NCBI GenBank assembly: GCA_041287365.1
Contig: JBEULL010000033.1
Coordinates: 1 to 64,000, forward strand
DNA length: 64,000 bases
Source of the DNA: JAQVIJ01 sp041287365
Lineage (GTDB): Bacteria; Desulfobacterota; Dissulfuribacteria; Dissulfuribacterales; DYLC01
Reading direction: 5' to 3'
The translations under genes were made by a program, and so were the position numbers. The notes beneath the pieces were generated by a model, which saw nothing but the letters and a program-made list of their open reading frames with translations, was not told the origin of the DNA and ran no database searches. Positions 16,262 to 25,521 of the stretch are shown one piece after another (the first letter of the stretch is position 1; the number at the start of each line of letters is the position of its first letter).

Positions 16262-18811
16262 ATGACAGTCCTCTCGGCCTTTCATATCCTCCAGCATTCC
16301 CATGACTTGAACTCTCCATCCATCACAGGCATATTCAGACGATTTCAACGCATCATAGAGCTCAACAGCAAGGCCCTCGAGATCATCAGCGCCATGGAAG
16401 AAAGTCTGGGCGGAGCGTATCTGTTCGACAAGGTATTTATAGGAAAATCCATATCCACATTGAACGATATCATTCGAGAGGTCATCTACAACCTCAATGC
16501 CATGTCCAAAAACGCCCATCTCGCTTTATATGAGCGATTTGAGGCCATAAAAAACAGCCTGGAAGACATCTTGTCAGGCGGCCCAGGACCATATCATGAC
16601 CAGATAACCCTACACTACAATCAGCTCAACATGGATATGGACATAATTGTGGGGGCCAAAAATGCCAACCTTGGCGAGATCTGGAACCGGCTGCACCTTC
16701 GAATACCTGATGGATTCGCCTTGACCACCGAGGCATACAGGCTTTTCATGGAAGAAAACGGGCTGTTGGCTCACATAACACAGGCGCTTGATTCCAACAA
16801 AAAAAACATGGAAGATACATGGCGGCATATCAGAGATCTATTTGAGAAGGCTGCCATACCAAACAAGGTCGAACAATCCGTAAAAGAGGCACTTGAAGAA
16901 TTATACGAGCGGCTTGGCCGCAGACCAGTACTTGCCGTCAGAAGCAGCGCTGTGGGCGAAGACATGGAAAGAAGCTTCGCGGGTCAATTCACGAGTATTC
17001 TAAATGTCCGACACGAAGATGTTCTAAGTGCATGCAAACGAGTGATGGCAGCCCGTTTTTCTCCGCAGGTGATGTCGTACCTGGGCAATGACTACATTGA
17101 ACTCGACGCATTTCCTGTGGCCATCGCAGTTCAGGAAATGATAACCGCCACCGTATCGGGCGTAATCTACACACGGAATCCGTCCAATCCACTTGAGAAT
17201 GGAATGGTGATATCCGCTGTGCCAGGCATCGGTGCCTCTCTGGTGGATGGCTCTTCTTTGTCAGACTGGTACAGGCTCTCTCGCACACATCCATTCAAAA
17301 TGCTGGAGAGCAGACTGAACGCCAAAGAAAACAATATTCATTCCCTTGACACTATGCCCTCCGGCTTAAGAAGGGGTTCGGCACTTCTCACTCCCAGAAT
17401 GCTTCGGCTCATTGCAGAAGCTGCGATCACCATTGAAAAATCCTTTGGAAGACCGCAGGATATCGAATGGACCTTCGACGCTCATGATAATCTGATCATC
17501 CTGCAAGCAAGACCTCTACATGTACAATACGCCTCACCAACCTTGCAGACGGAACTTGTCACTCGACTTAAACAGCTTCCTCTGCTCATGAAAGAAAAAG
17601 GCCAGGCGGCGCATGTGGGAATAGCCACAGGCCCTGTGGTGCATGTCTCACCGGAGGACGATTTCACAAGGTTTCCGGTAGGAGCCATAGCGGTCTGTAA
17701 AAATGCAAGCCCGGCGCTGAGTCCCATACTGCAGAAGGCCGCAGCCATTGTCACGGATATAGGCAGCCCCACAGGACATCTGGCGGCCATTGCCAGGGAA
17801 TACAGAACACCGGCCATTGTGGGCGCAGAAAACGCAACGGTTCTCCTCAAAGAAGGCATGGAGGTAACGGTGGATGCCTATGATACATGTATATATGCCG
17901 GCGGCATTCCGGATTTCTTCACATTGGAAACCATGGAAGAGGATGTCTTTTTTGAATCCGATGAGGTTCGCACTATGCGAAGGCTTCTCAGATGGATAGC
18001 CCCGCTCAATCTGGTGGACCCGTCTTCTACAAAATTTGCACTCGAAAACTGTGAGACCTATCACGACATATTGCGTTTTTCTCATGAAAAGGCCGTAGAA
18101 TCCCTCATAAATCTGCAATCCTTTACGCCTGTTTCGGAAAAAATGTTCAGTAAGGTCCTTAAAGCGCCGATTCCCATCGGCATGCACATCATAGACCTGG
18201 GAGGTGGCATTAAATCTGTAAAAGATAAACAGGAAAATGAGGTGGCAATCTCCGACATTTCAAGCAAACCGTTCAATGCCATCCTCAAAGGTCTGCTCAA
18301 GGAAGGCGTCTGGGACAAGGAGCCGGCTCCCATAGGTATTAGAGATATCCTCTCAAACATCGCACGGCCATCCCTGTCATTGATGGGCATGCCCGAATAC
18401 AGCGGCAGGAATCTGGCCATCATAGCGGAGAATTACTGTAATATCAGTCTGCGTCTCGGTTATCATTTCAATGTGATCGATTCCTATCTGACATCCAATC
18501 CTGACAACAACTACATATATTTTCGTTTTGTGGGTGGCTTTGCCGATGAAGAACGCAGAAAACGCAGGGCATCCCTCATAGTCTCCATATTACAGGCCCT
18601 CTTTTTTAAGGTGGAGCATCACGGTGATCTGGTGGTGGGAAAGGTCAAGATGCTGGACGCTCAACAGACCGAGCACATTCTCATCAAACTGGGCGAACTC
18701 ATCGCATTCACGAGGCAGCTCGATGTGCGCATGACCGATGAAGAATCCATAGATCGTTTCTTCGCCAGGTTCCTTCAACAGACCAGGTCTCAACCACCAT
18801 CAGTGGAATGA
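16262..18811 (+). CDS. PPDK/PEP-synthase-like phosphotransferase with novel C-terminal domain (paralogue B)
   Basis: 849 residues with the same plan as paralogue A. N-terminal helical region (about 24-105). ATP-grasp domain (about 125-420) with GAKN (K133), VRSSAVGED...SFAGQ (R227), RPQDIEW and ILQAR. Swivel domain with the phosphohistidine H506 in TDIGSPTGHLA. The novel C-terminal domain (about 570-845) has HDILRFSHEK, IIDLGGG, LRLGYHF and IYFRFVGG. No PEP-binding barrel. It starts 5 bases after the NtrC-like gene and overlaps paralogue C as ATGA, so the three are translationally linked. Substrate unknown. Confidence 0.88.
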   Translation: MTVLSAFHILQHSHDLNSPSITGIFRRFQRIIELNSKALEIISAMEESLGGAYLFDKVFIGKSISTLNDIIREVIYNLNAMSKNAHLALYERFEAIKNSLEDILSGGPGPYHDQITLHYNQLNMDMDIIVGAKNANLGEIWNRLHLRIPDGFALTTEAYRLFMEENGLLAHITQALDSNKKNMEDTWRHIRDLFEKAAIPNKVEQSVKEALEELYERLGRRPVLAVRSSAVGEDMERSFAGQFTSILNVRHEDVLSACKRVMAARFSPQVMSYLGNDYIELDAFPVAIAVQEMITATVSGVIYTRNPSNPLENGMVISAVPGIGASLVDGSSLSDWYRLSRTHPFKMLESRLNAKENNIHSLDTMPSGLRRGSALLTPRMLRLIAEAAITIEKSFGRPQDIEWTFDAHDNLIILQARPLHVQYASPTLQTELVTRLKQLPLLMKEKGQAAHVGIATGPVVHVSPEDDFTRFPVGAIAVCKNASPALSPILQKAAAIVTDIGSPTGHLAAIAREYRTPAIVGAENATVLLKEGMEVTVDAYDTCIYAGGIPDFFTLETMEEDVFFESDEVRTMRRLLRWIAPLNLVDPSSTKFALENCETYHDILRFSHEKAVESLINLQSFTPVSEKMFSKVLKAPIPIGMHIIDLGGGIKSVKDKQENEVAISDISSKPFNAILKGLLKEGVWDKEPAPIGIRDILSNIARPSLSLMGMPEYSGRNLAIIAENYCNISLRLGYHFNVIDSYLTSNPDNNYIYFRFVGGFADEERRKRRASLIVSILQALFFKVEHHGDLVVGKVKMLDAQQTEHILIKLGELIAFTRQLDVRMTDEESIDRFFARFLQQTRSQPPSVE

Positions 18812-21441
18812 AACCAATGCTTCAATGGGTCAAAAACAAAATTCACCAATGGCATTCAGCCAAAACAAGTCAGGCTCAGGAACATCTCGCGCTGCTCAAG
18901 GCCAGATATCAGATGTTTCGAGCCATACTGCAATTGAATGGCAGGGCCATAGAGTTGATCACTGAACTCGACATGAGACTTCGAGAAACCGATGCCTCGT
19001 ATGAAGACATAGCGAACAAAATCGATGAGCTGCTCTCTGTAACCTTCGGCATGGTGGAAAAACTCAATGACCTAACTGATAACGGTTATGAAATCCTTTT
19101 TACACGGCATGAGCTGATCTCGAAAGCAATAAAAGCATGGATGGAACAGGCCCCAAGACAGAAAGATCTTCCGGATTGCGTTCCTCTGAAGCAGATCGAA
19201 TCCCATGCAGCGAGGCTGTTCGGCAACAAGACCCTTGTGCTTGCGAACCTCATGAAAACAGGTAATTTTCACATACCTGAAGGTTTCGCCATTCCTGTCC
19301 ATTCCTGCCGCCGCTTTCTGGACGAAAACGGCCTTACATTCAGGATCATTCAAAAACTAGGAAGAAACACCAGGCAGGACCGTTTGGGATATACTGAGGT
19401 ACTCCACCCTGTCTTCGATGCCATAAAGGAGGAAATCCTCTCCGCTCCACTCTCTAACGAACTGGAGAGATGCATAGTTACACAGGCCCAACCCTTCTTC
19501 GAAGCCGGCCATAGCCTTGCAGTGAGAAGCAGTGCCATTGGTGAGGACGGCAAAAAATACTCATTTGCGGGCCAGTTTGCCACTATTCTCAATGTAAAAA
19601 CAGAATCCGGCCTCATAGCCGCTGTCAAGGAGGTGATAGCGAGCAATTTCAGTCCAAGAAGCATCGCCTACCGCATAAATGCAGGCATAGAGCCGCTGGA
19701 TTTCAATATGTCAGTGTTGTGCGTTCAAATGGTACCAGCGGTGGCGGCCGGCATACTCTTTACCATAGACCCTAACGACTCGGACTCAAGACGCATGCTG
19801 ATCAGCGCAGTCTTTGGATTGGGAGAGCTTGCCGTGGCAGGCGAATCCAATGCAGACATCTACAGGCCTTTACGACAGCCCATCAAAGGGGACGCCATGC
19901 CATGCATTATAGCCAAAAAGGAAAAACGACTCATTCTCGATTCCACGAGTGGAATGACGATGGAAGACATACCTGAACAGGAGCAGACACAACCTGTCCT
20001 TACAGAAAGAGATATCGAAACCCTTGTGCGCCTGGCTCTTGAAATAGAAAGCCTGGCCCAAACGCCCCAGGACATAGAATGGGCCAAGGATTCGTCAGGT
20101 AAACTGTTCATTTTGCAGGCAAGACCTCTGAGATTTTTTGCGTCACAGGCATCTTTCAAGGCAGAGTCGTCAAAAGACATCTTGTTTACACAAGGGGTTA
20201 CAGCATCCAGAGGGACTGCCACCGGTATGGCATTCATCGCAAAAAACAGGCAGGACATAGACAATATCCCTGCAGAACCGGTGATCCTTGTGCTACATCA
20301 GAGCATGGTGGATGCGGCCAGAGTCATGGGCCGTGTACAGGGCGTGCTTGTGGATCTGGGCAATCCTGCGGACCACCTCTCATGTGTGGCCAGGGAACAC
20401 TCCAAACCCATGCTCACGGGCCTTCAGAACGCCACGACGACATTAAAAAATGGACAGTGGGTCACTCTCAACGCCGATACACACAGGGTCTTTGTAGCCG
20501 ATGAGGCCGACATAGCGGCTGCCCGCAGTGCACTGCTGAAAAGCGTGAGTGTGATCAAGGAAACAGCTCCAGAGGAAAAGGCCTCCGTGCTGCCTGAGTT
20601 TCAGAACGAACTCACACGACTCATAGTGACCTTAAACCTCACCGACGCCTATGGGCCGACCTTTTCCATGCTGGAGTGCAGATCCCTTCACGACATAGTG
20701 CGATTCGTGCACGAAAAATCCGTTCTCTCCATCTTTGACACGAGCGATGATCTGCTCGCCAATACAACTGGAGCGGTCTTTACACTGGAATCAGGCATCC
20801 CTTTCTTTGTACATGTGGTGGATTTAGGCGGTGGCCTGGTGCCGAAGGAGCACAGATGGCTTAAGGTACGGCCGGACGAGATCCTCTCCACGCCATTCAA
20901 AGCGCTGTGGAAGGGGGTATCTACACCGGGGCTGCGTTGGTCAAGCCCACCGCCGGGTGTCTCCGACATCTCTCAGACCTATTCCCGATGGGTGGCCGAT
21001 GCGCGCTCTGAACGGCCCATCGGTCTTCCTAACTACGCCATGATCAGCCGGGACTATCTGAATCTGAATGCACGTATGGACTTTCATTTCGTCATGATCG
21101 ACACGGTCTGTGGTTCAAATCCCCAGGCTAATTATATCAAATTCCGTTTCAAGGGCGGCGGAACCAATCTGATTCAGCGCAGAAGACGGGCCGGCTTCAT
21201 CGCCGAACTCCTGGAACGAAACGACTTCTTCGTGGACTGGAAGGACGACCTGATAAACGGCGAGATAAACGGTGTTGACCAGTCGTCCATGCAAGAAAAA
21301 CTCGTATTCTTGGGAAGGCTTCTGGGATTTACCAGGCTTCTGGACATGGCCATGACTAGCGACAGCTCGGCCGCGGAGGTGGCACGGGCGTTTATGGAAG
21401 GGGATTATGAATTGAAGTCATTGAAGGATGCTACATCATAA
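18808..21441 (+). CDS. PPDK/PEP-synthase-like phosphotransferase with novel C-terminal domain (paralogue C)
   Basis: 877 residues with the same four-part plan. The helical region (about 28-112) contains LLKARYQMFRAIL, shared with the short paralogue at 24343. The ATP-grasp domain has K141 in FGNKT (glycine pattern diverged), VRSSAIGED...SFAGQ (R240), QDIEW and ILQAR. The swivel domain keeps H523, but its context is VDLGNPADHLS, so the Thr of the usual TxxGxxxSH motif is lost. The novel C-terminal domain has HDIVRFVHEK, VVDLGGG, ARMDFHF and IKFRFKGGG. The divergence may mean altered substrate or weaker phosphotransfer. It is the last gene of the train. I see no clear terminator after it. Confidence 0.87.
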   Translation: MKPMLQWVKNKIHQWHSAKTSQAQEHLALLKARYQMFRAILQLNGRAIELITELDMRLRETDASYEDIANKIDELLSVTFGMVEKLNDLTDNGYEILFTRHELISKAIKAWMEQAPRQKDLPDCVPLKQIESHAARLFGNKTLVLANLMKTGNFHIPEGFAIPVHSCRRFLDENGLTFRIIQKLGRNTRQDRLGYTEVLHPVFDAIKEEILSAPLSNELERCIVTQAQPFFEAGHSLAVRSSAIGEDGKKYSFAGQFATILNVKTESGLIAAVKEVIASNFSPRSIAYRINAGIEPLDFNMSVLCVQMVPAVAAGILFTIDPNDSDSRRMLISAVFGLGELAVAGESNADIYRPLRQPIKGDAMPCIIAKKEKRLILDSTSGMTMEDIPEQEQTQPVLTERDIETLVRLALEIESLAQTPQDIEWAKDSSGKLFILQARPLRFFASQASFKAESSKDILFTQGVTASRGTATGMAFIAKNRQDIDNIPAEPVILVLHQSMVDAARVMGRVQGVLVDLGNPADHLSCVAREHSKPMLTGLQNATTTLKNGQWVTLNADTHRVFVADEADIAAARSALLKSVSVIKETAPEEKASVLPEFQNELTRLIVTLNLTDAYGPTFSMLECRSLHDIVRFVHEKSVLSIFDTSDDLLANTTGAVFTLESGIPFFVHVVDLGGGLVPKEHRWLKVRPDEILSTPFKALWKGVSTPGLRWSSPPPGVSDISQTYSRWVADARSERPIGLPNYAMISRDYLNLNARMDFHFVMIDTVCGSNPQANYIKFRFKGGGTNLIQRRRRAGFIAELLERNDFFVDWKDDLINGEINGVDQSSMQEKLVFLGRLLGFTRLLDMAMTSDSSAAEVARAFMEGDYELKSLKDATS

Positions 21442-21747
21442 TTTGCATGACAAGCCATCTAAATCCATGTCTTCGTCCATATACTGAATAGCGATTCTGC
21501 TCATTCCATTCTGTAACTCCAAAAAAAATATCTGTAAGGAAGGGACCAAAATGTTGACCTCGTTCCTCCTTAATAATTGCAATGGCCTTATCATGGAAAA
21601 GAGGTGGTTTCTATACCCTTTTATTAAGCAAGGCGTCATATACATCGGCTTTACCATTTCCTGCAGCCACGAGATAAAGGAGATGAAAGCAACATCCGCA
21701 AAAGCTATACTAATAAGAAGTAGTACGAAATCCGGTTTAAGCTTCAT
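21436..21747 (-). CDS. Doubtful small membrane-anchored protein
   Basis: 103 residues, unrecognised. An N-terminal hydrophobic stretch (about 5-28) could be a signal anchor. The rest has no motif. It starts 18 bases after the phosphoesterase stop on the same strand and its 3' end overlaps the stop region of paralogue C by 6 bases. No strong ribosome site. It fills most of the 324-base gap 21442-21765, which otherwise shows nothing clear. Confidence 0.35.
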   Translation of the reverse strand: MKLKPDFVLLLISIAFADVAFISFISWLQEMVKPMYMTPCLIKGYRNHLFSMIRPLQLLRRNEVNILVPSLQIFFLELQNGMSRIAIQYMDEDMDLDGLSCKL

Positions 21748-21765
21748 GATCTTATTATCACCATA

Positions 21766-22443
21766 TTATGCAAAGTAAAACTCAACCTCAGGCAGCTTCA
21801 CGGCGGTCAGGAGATTCCCATATACAGCGCCTGTGTCTATACCGATGCGGCCATGTCGCACAAAGGGCGTTTCAAAAGGTGTATGCCCGAACACCACTGT
21901 CTTACCAAACTCAAAATCAGAGTCGAAAAAGATATCTCGAATCTCATATATGACTGGAGGCTGCTGGTCGTTCAAGGGCTTGAAGGGTTCGAGTCCGGCG
22001 TGCACGAAGATGAAATCCTCCGTCTCCCAAACCGACTTGAGTTCTTGCAAAAAACGCCTATGTCTTTCGGGCATAAAGGCCAAGTTCTTCAGTTGTGACA
22101 GGGCCTGTACTCCATAGCTCTGAAGTGTCACCTCCGCACCGATGAGCCGCAGGGCAGCCATAAGATTCTCGTCACTCCTACGAGCCGCCTCCAAGAGATA
22201 ATATTCGTGATTACCCATGAGCATTACGGTTTCATGGCCGGTATCCTGAAGTTCGCAAAGGAAGTCCAGAACACCACGCGCATCAGGGCCTCTGTCTATA
22301 TAGTCACCCAAAAAGACCAGGACGTCCCTGCCTATTACATACGGGAGGCGCTCGAACAACTGTTTCAAATGGGAAAGGCAGCCGTGAATGTCACCTATGG
22401 CGAAGATGCGTCTATCTTGATGAGATACGTGCCTTTTCGTCAT
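21766..22443 (-). CDS. Calcineurin-like metallophosphoesterase (PrpA/ApaH-type)
   Basis: 225 residues with the full PPP-family metal signature: GDIHG (17-21), GDYIDRG (46-52), GNHE (77-80) and a C-terminal VFGHTP. Relatives are Ser/Thr (and His/Tyr) protein phosphatases or diadenosine tetraphosphatases. Which of these applies cannot be read. Its ATG follows directly on the stop codon of the coiled-coil gene, so the two are co-translated. Its place between the dikinase-like train and the nagZ operon makes a phosphoprotein substrate worth considering. Confidence 0.9.
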   Translation of the reverse strand: MTKRHVSHQDRRIFAIGDIHGCLSHLKQLFERLPYVIGRDVLVFLGDYIDRGPDARGVLDFLCELQDTGHETVMLMGNHEYYLLEAARRSDENLMAALRLIGAEVTLQSYGVQALSQLKNLAFMPERHRRFLQELKSVWETEDFIFVHAGLEPFKPLNDQQPPVIYEIRDIFFDSDFEFGKTVVFGHTPFETPFVRHGRIGIDTGAVYGNLLTAVKLPEVEFYFA

Positions 22444-23244
22444 TTATATGAGCATCACATCCAGTTCTTTGGCAGTGGCTACAGCACCTTCTGTACTGTC
22501 TCTGCCAATGGAGACTGCCAAGTAAGGCCGATTCAACACGCGTGAAATGATTTGGCCGCGCCTATCGGCCCGCTCCACATCTACTTTGTCCACCTTCATG
22601 GACACCTCGGCAACCAACACTACTTCCTTATTCTCACTGCGTAAAATACCAGTGGCCACCACATCTGCCTTTAAGGCGTCTTCACGCTCTGATTCTGAAA
22701 CGATGCCCTTATCCATTGCATCATCCAAGGCATCAGCCAACGATTCATTGTTCCATACACGGCAGCGTTTTATGAGCCTTCCAAAATAAGACGGCGCCTT
22801 TTCACGCACCTTTCGCTCAAAATTATCGCCCTTGAGCTCAGCCACGTCTTTCTTGAGGCTATCTACATCGTATTCTACATGACCCAAGCGCTGTTCAACA
22901 TGTCCTAATCGCTGATCCACGTGATCTAGTCGCTGATCCACACGGTCTAATCGCTCTTCAACACGTTCGACACGTTGTTCGATGTGATCAACCTTCTGGT
23001 CCAAGTGATCAACCTTCTGTCTCAAGGGGTGAAACTCATTTTTGACAAAGTCATCGAACTTCTTGGGAAGCTGCATGAGTTCGTCCGAGAGCACAAGCCG
23101 TCGAATCTCCTCAAGCCACGCAGGGTGCGTGCGCAGAATCGTAACCAGGTCTTCAAAATTCTGAATCCTGGCATTTTGTTTCTCTGAAGACGGTGAAAAA
23201 ACCTGCATGATATTCGCTTTGGGGGCATCTTGTATTGTTGTCAT
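22444..23244 (-). CDS. Coiled-coil protein with putative nuclease-like C-terminal domain
   Basis: 266 residues. Residues 70-130 are heptad repeats of the type LDxVDQRLDHV/HVEQRLGHVE, a long coiled coil. The C-terminal 120 residues (SESEREDALKADVVATGILR..., then EVVLVAEVSMKV) have a beta-strand pattern with D...ExS that resembles a PD-(D/E)xK nuclease core, but this is by eye only. Similar proteins with DUF3782-like parts are widespread and uncharacterised. It is upstream of, and abuts, the phosphoesterase gene. Confidence 0.72.
   Translation of the reverse strand: MTTIQDAPKANIMQVFSPSSEKQNARIQNFEDLVTILRTHPAWLEEIRRLVLSDELMQLPKKFDDFVKNEFHPLRQKVDHLDQKVDHIEQRVERVEERLDRVDQRLDHVDQRLGHVEQRLGHVEYDVDSLKKDVAELKGDNFERKVREKAPSYFGRLIKRCRVWNNESLADALDDAMDKGIVSESEREDALKADVVATGILRSENKEVVLVAEVSMKVDKVDVERADRRGQIISRVLNRPYLAVSIGRDSTEGAVATAKELDVMLI
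22873..23024 (-). repeat. In-gene 21-bp tandem repeats encoding heptads
   Basis: About seven degenerate 21-bp units with the core GATCnACnnGnTCTAnTCGCT (plus-strand reading) encode the coiled-coil heptads. Unit length equals one heptad, so copy number can change without a frameshift. Confidence 0.7.
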
Positions 23245-23345
23245 AATGGGGCGCTCTTTCTGTTATGATGTTGTCATATGACCGATTATGTGGTAGTTGC
23301 AATAACCATACTAAAATATTATAAAACGTCGTGTGGGACTTTGCC

Positions 23346-24392
23346 ATGACAAACTGCAACCTCAATTTCTCCCAATTCTTGATGGTCGGGCTGCCTGGTT
23401 TTGTTCTGAATGATGAAACCTTGCTGAATATCACAAACTGCGGCATCTGCAATTTTATTCTGTTCAAACGGAACGTATTGCACGCCAGACAGCTTCAGGA
23501 CCTATGCAACCAATTGATAACTGCCTGTAAATCTTCAGGTCTGCCAAAGCCTATCATAGCCGTGGATCAAGAAGGCGGAGAGGTACAAAGACTCGGTCCC
23601 CCGCGCTGGCCTCGGCTCATCTCCAACAGGAATGTGGGACATCAGATAAATCCCGCGGATGCAGCACGCAAACAGGCTGAGGAAGCAGCCCTGGCCTTGA
23701 AGGAGTGCGGTATCAATCTAAATCTGGCACCTGTATTGGACATTTACCGAGAAAGCGAAGAGCTGTTTCTTCGAGAACGGTCTTATGGAAACAACGAGAT
23801 GCTGGTAGCCGAGTGTGGCACCGCCTACATCAAGACACTGCAATCCCATGGCATAGCAGCCACAGGCAAACATTTTCCAGGCATAGGCAGCGTGACCACT
23901 GACCCCCACCACACAAGACCGATAGTGCCTGCATCCTTGTCTCTGGAACCGGAACTGCTACCCTTCATAGAGGCCATAGATGCAGACGTCGCCGCAATGA
24001 TGACATCGCATGTAGTGTATGAAGGCCTGGATCCAGGCATTCCAGCCACCTTTTCCCATAAAATAGCCCATGAATTGTTACGTGAACGCCTGGGTTTCAA
24101 AGGGCTGCTTCTCACCGATGACCTGGAGATGGGTGGAATTCACACAATGAATGAGATAACGGAAGCTGGAGTCAGGGCGTTTCAGGCAGGACATGATCTG
24201 TTGCTGGTCTGTCACCATCAGGACAAGGCATTGGACCTCATAACGGCCCTGGAAAAGGCGTCAAAACAAGGGGAAATCCCACTGGAGCGCATAGCGGAAT
24301 CCATGAGACGGATTCAGGGGTTCAGAGAGAGGTATTGCCGCAATGATATTGCACAAAATGAAAGGGTGGATACAGCAGGCACTCCGTCCTGA
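23346..24392 (+). CDS. nagZ: Beta-N-acetylhexosaminidase NagZ (GH3)
   Basis: 348 residues from ATG 23346. It has the GH3 core with AVDQEGGEVQRL (substrate-site region near 75-86), the NagZ catalytic signature KHFPGIGSVTTDPHHTRP (about 175-192) and LLTDDLEMGGI with the nucleophile Asp. NagZ removes terminal GlcNAc from cell-wall muropeptides during recycling. Normal length. A GTG at 23331 would add five residues. The next gene starts 50 bases inside its 3' end, so the three genes to 26557 are probably one operon. Confidence 0.92.
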   Translation: MTNCNLNFSQFLMVGLPGFVLNDETLLNITNCGICNFILFKRNVLHARQLQDLCNQLITACKSSGLPKPIIAVDQEGGEVQRLGPPRWPRLISNRNVGHQINPADAARKQAEEAALALKECGINLNLAPVLDIYRESEELFLRERSYGNNEMLVAECGTAYIKTLQSHGIAATGKHFPGIGSVTTDPHHTRPIVPASLSLEPELLPFIEAIDADVAAMMTSHVVYEGLDPGIPATFSHKIAHELLRERLGFKGLLLTDDLEMGGIHTMNEITEAGVRAFQAGHDLLLVCHHQDKALDLITALEKASKQGEIPLERIAESMRRIQGFRERYCRNDIAQNERVDTAGTPS

Positions 24393-25521
24393 AACCTTTC
24401 TGAAGGCCAGATATATGGCATTCAAGGCCCTCCTGCAGGCGGACACAGTGGCCCATGAGGCCTTGGCCGCCCTGCAGGACATGGCGTATTCCAGACAAAA
24501 TATAACACAAACGGCGCTGCTGGATGCATATGAACACCTGAGAAACGCCATAAACGACATGATAGATCAGCTTCTACTCATGGCACCTTCGAATTCCTCA
24601 TATCGAAACCTTTTGCAGGTATTCCAACAGATAGACACAGGCATACGTGACAGACTCATAGACAGGACATTTGTCGGCGATATGAGACCAGTGATGAACT
24701 TCATCGATCACCTGAATCTCACGAATGCATCGAATCCCTCTTTCGAGCCTTCGAATTGTCGATCTTTGCACGATATCATACGCTTCGTGCACGAAAAGGC
24801 CATTCTGGAGATGTTTTCCTCCACTGCCAGAATAGGCAGCATAAAAAAGGGCACCAAACGCCTCGAAACGAAGCTGCCTTTTGAATTGTATCTGATAGAC
24901 ATAGGAGGAGGCCTGACTCGCAAGAACGTTAATGAAACCTCGGTGGACATCTCGGCGGTGCGATCCGTTCCTTTGCTTGCCCTGTGGAATGGCATGTCAC
25001 ATGCGAACATTCAATGGGTGGATGACCGCCCCCATTTCGACTGGAAGGCATTTGCAGCCAATGTATCAGCTGAAGGCATAGCAAATCCCAGCTCCTCGAA
25101 TTACGCCAGTTATGCCATAATATCGGCTGACTACATGAACCTGAACATTAAATTCGGCTATCATTTCTCCGTCATTGACAGCCTCTGTGCAAAAGACGCC
25201 TCTCATAATTACATCTTGTTCAGCTTTACGGGCGGCGGAGCCGAACTTTCAGGCCGTATGCTGCGCATCAATTTTCTGACCGAGGTGCTGACGCACTCAG
25301 GCTTTGATGTAACTCAAAGACAGGACAATCTACAGGCCCGTATAAACTGGCTCAACCAGGCGGAGATACAGGCAAAACTGCAAATTCTGGGCAGACTGCT
25401 GGCGGTTACGCGGCTTATGGATATGATTGTCCTGAATAAAAACATGGCCAAGGCATGGGCCGCGGCCTTTTTGAAGGGTAAAAATGACTTCATGCAAGAC
25501 AGAGTAAACAACAATGACTGA
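24343..25521 (+). CDS. Dikinase-less paralogue: N-terminal helical plus novel C-terminal domain only
   Basis: 392 residues. The front (about 18-108; FLKARYMAFKALLQ) matches the N-terminal helical region of the large dikinase-like proteins, and about 120-385 matches their unknown C-terminal domain: SLHDIIRFVHEKAI (142-155), LIDIGGG (184-190), IKFGYHFSVID, YILFSFTGGG and GRLLAVTRLMD. The ATP-grasp and phosphohistidine domains between these parts are completely missing without a frame break, so this is a natural short architecture. It may be a target, scaffold or inhibitor of the large proteins. It overlaps nagZ by 50 bases and the phosphatase fusion by 8. A second possible start is ATG 24358. 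Confidence 0.85.
   Translation: MILHKMKGWIQQALRPETFLKARYMAFKALLQADTVAHEALAALQDMAYSRQNITQTALLDAYEHLRNAINDMIDQLLLMAPSNSSYRNLLQVFQQIDTGIRDRLIDRTFVGDMRPVMNFIDHLNLTNASNPSFEPSNCRSLHDIIRFVHEKAILEMFSSTARIGSIKKGTKRLETKLPFELYLIDIGGGLTRKNVNETSVDISAVRSVPLLALWNGMSHANIQWVDDRPHFDWKAFAANVSAEGIANPSSSNYASYAIISADYMNLNIKFGYHFSVIDSLCAKDASHNYILFSFTGGGAELSGRMLRINFLTEVLTHSGFDVTQRQDNLQARINWLNQAEIQAKLQILGRLLAVTRLMDMIVLNKNMAKAWAAAFLKGKNDFMQDRVNNND

Noticed and set aside
10411..21441. Calling the three large proteins PEP synthase or PPDK
   Set aside because: The PEP/pyruvate barrel and its motifs are missing; only the ATP-grasp and phosphohistidine domains match.
22873..23024. Tandem repeats considered as a CRISPR or minisatellite array
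   Set aside because: Units are 21 bp, degenerate, without spacers, and keep a coding heptad frame.
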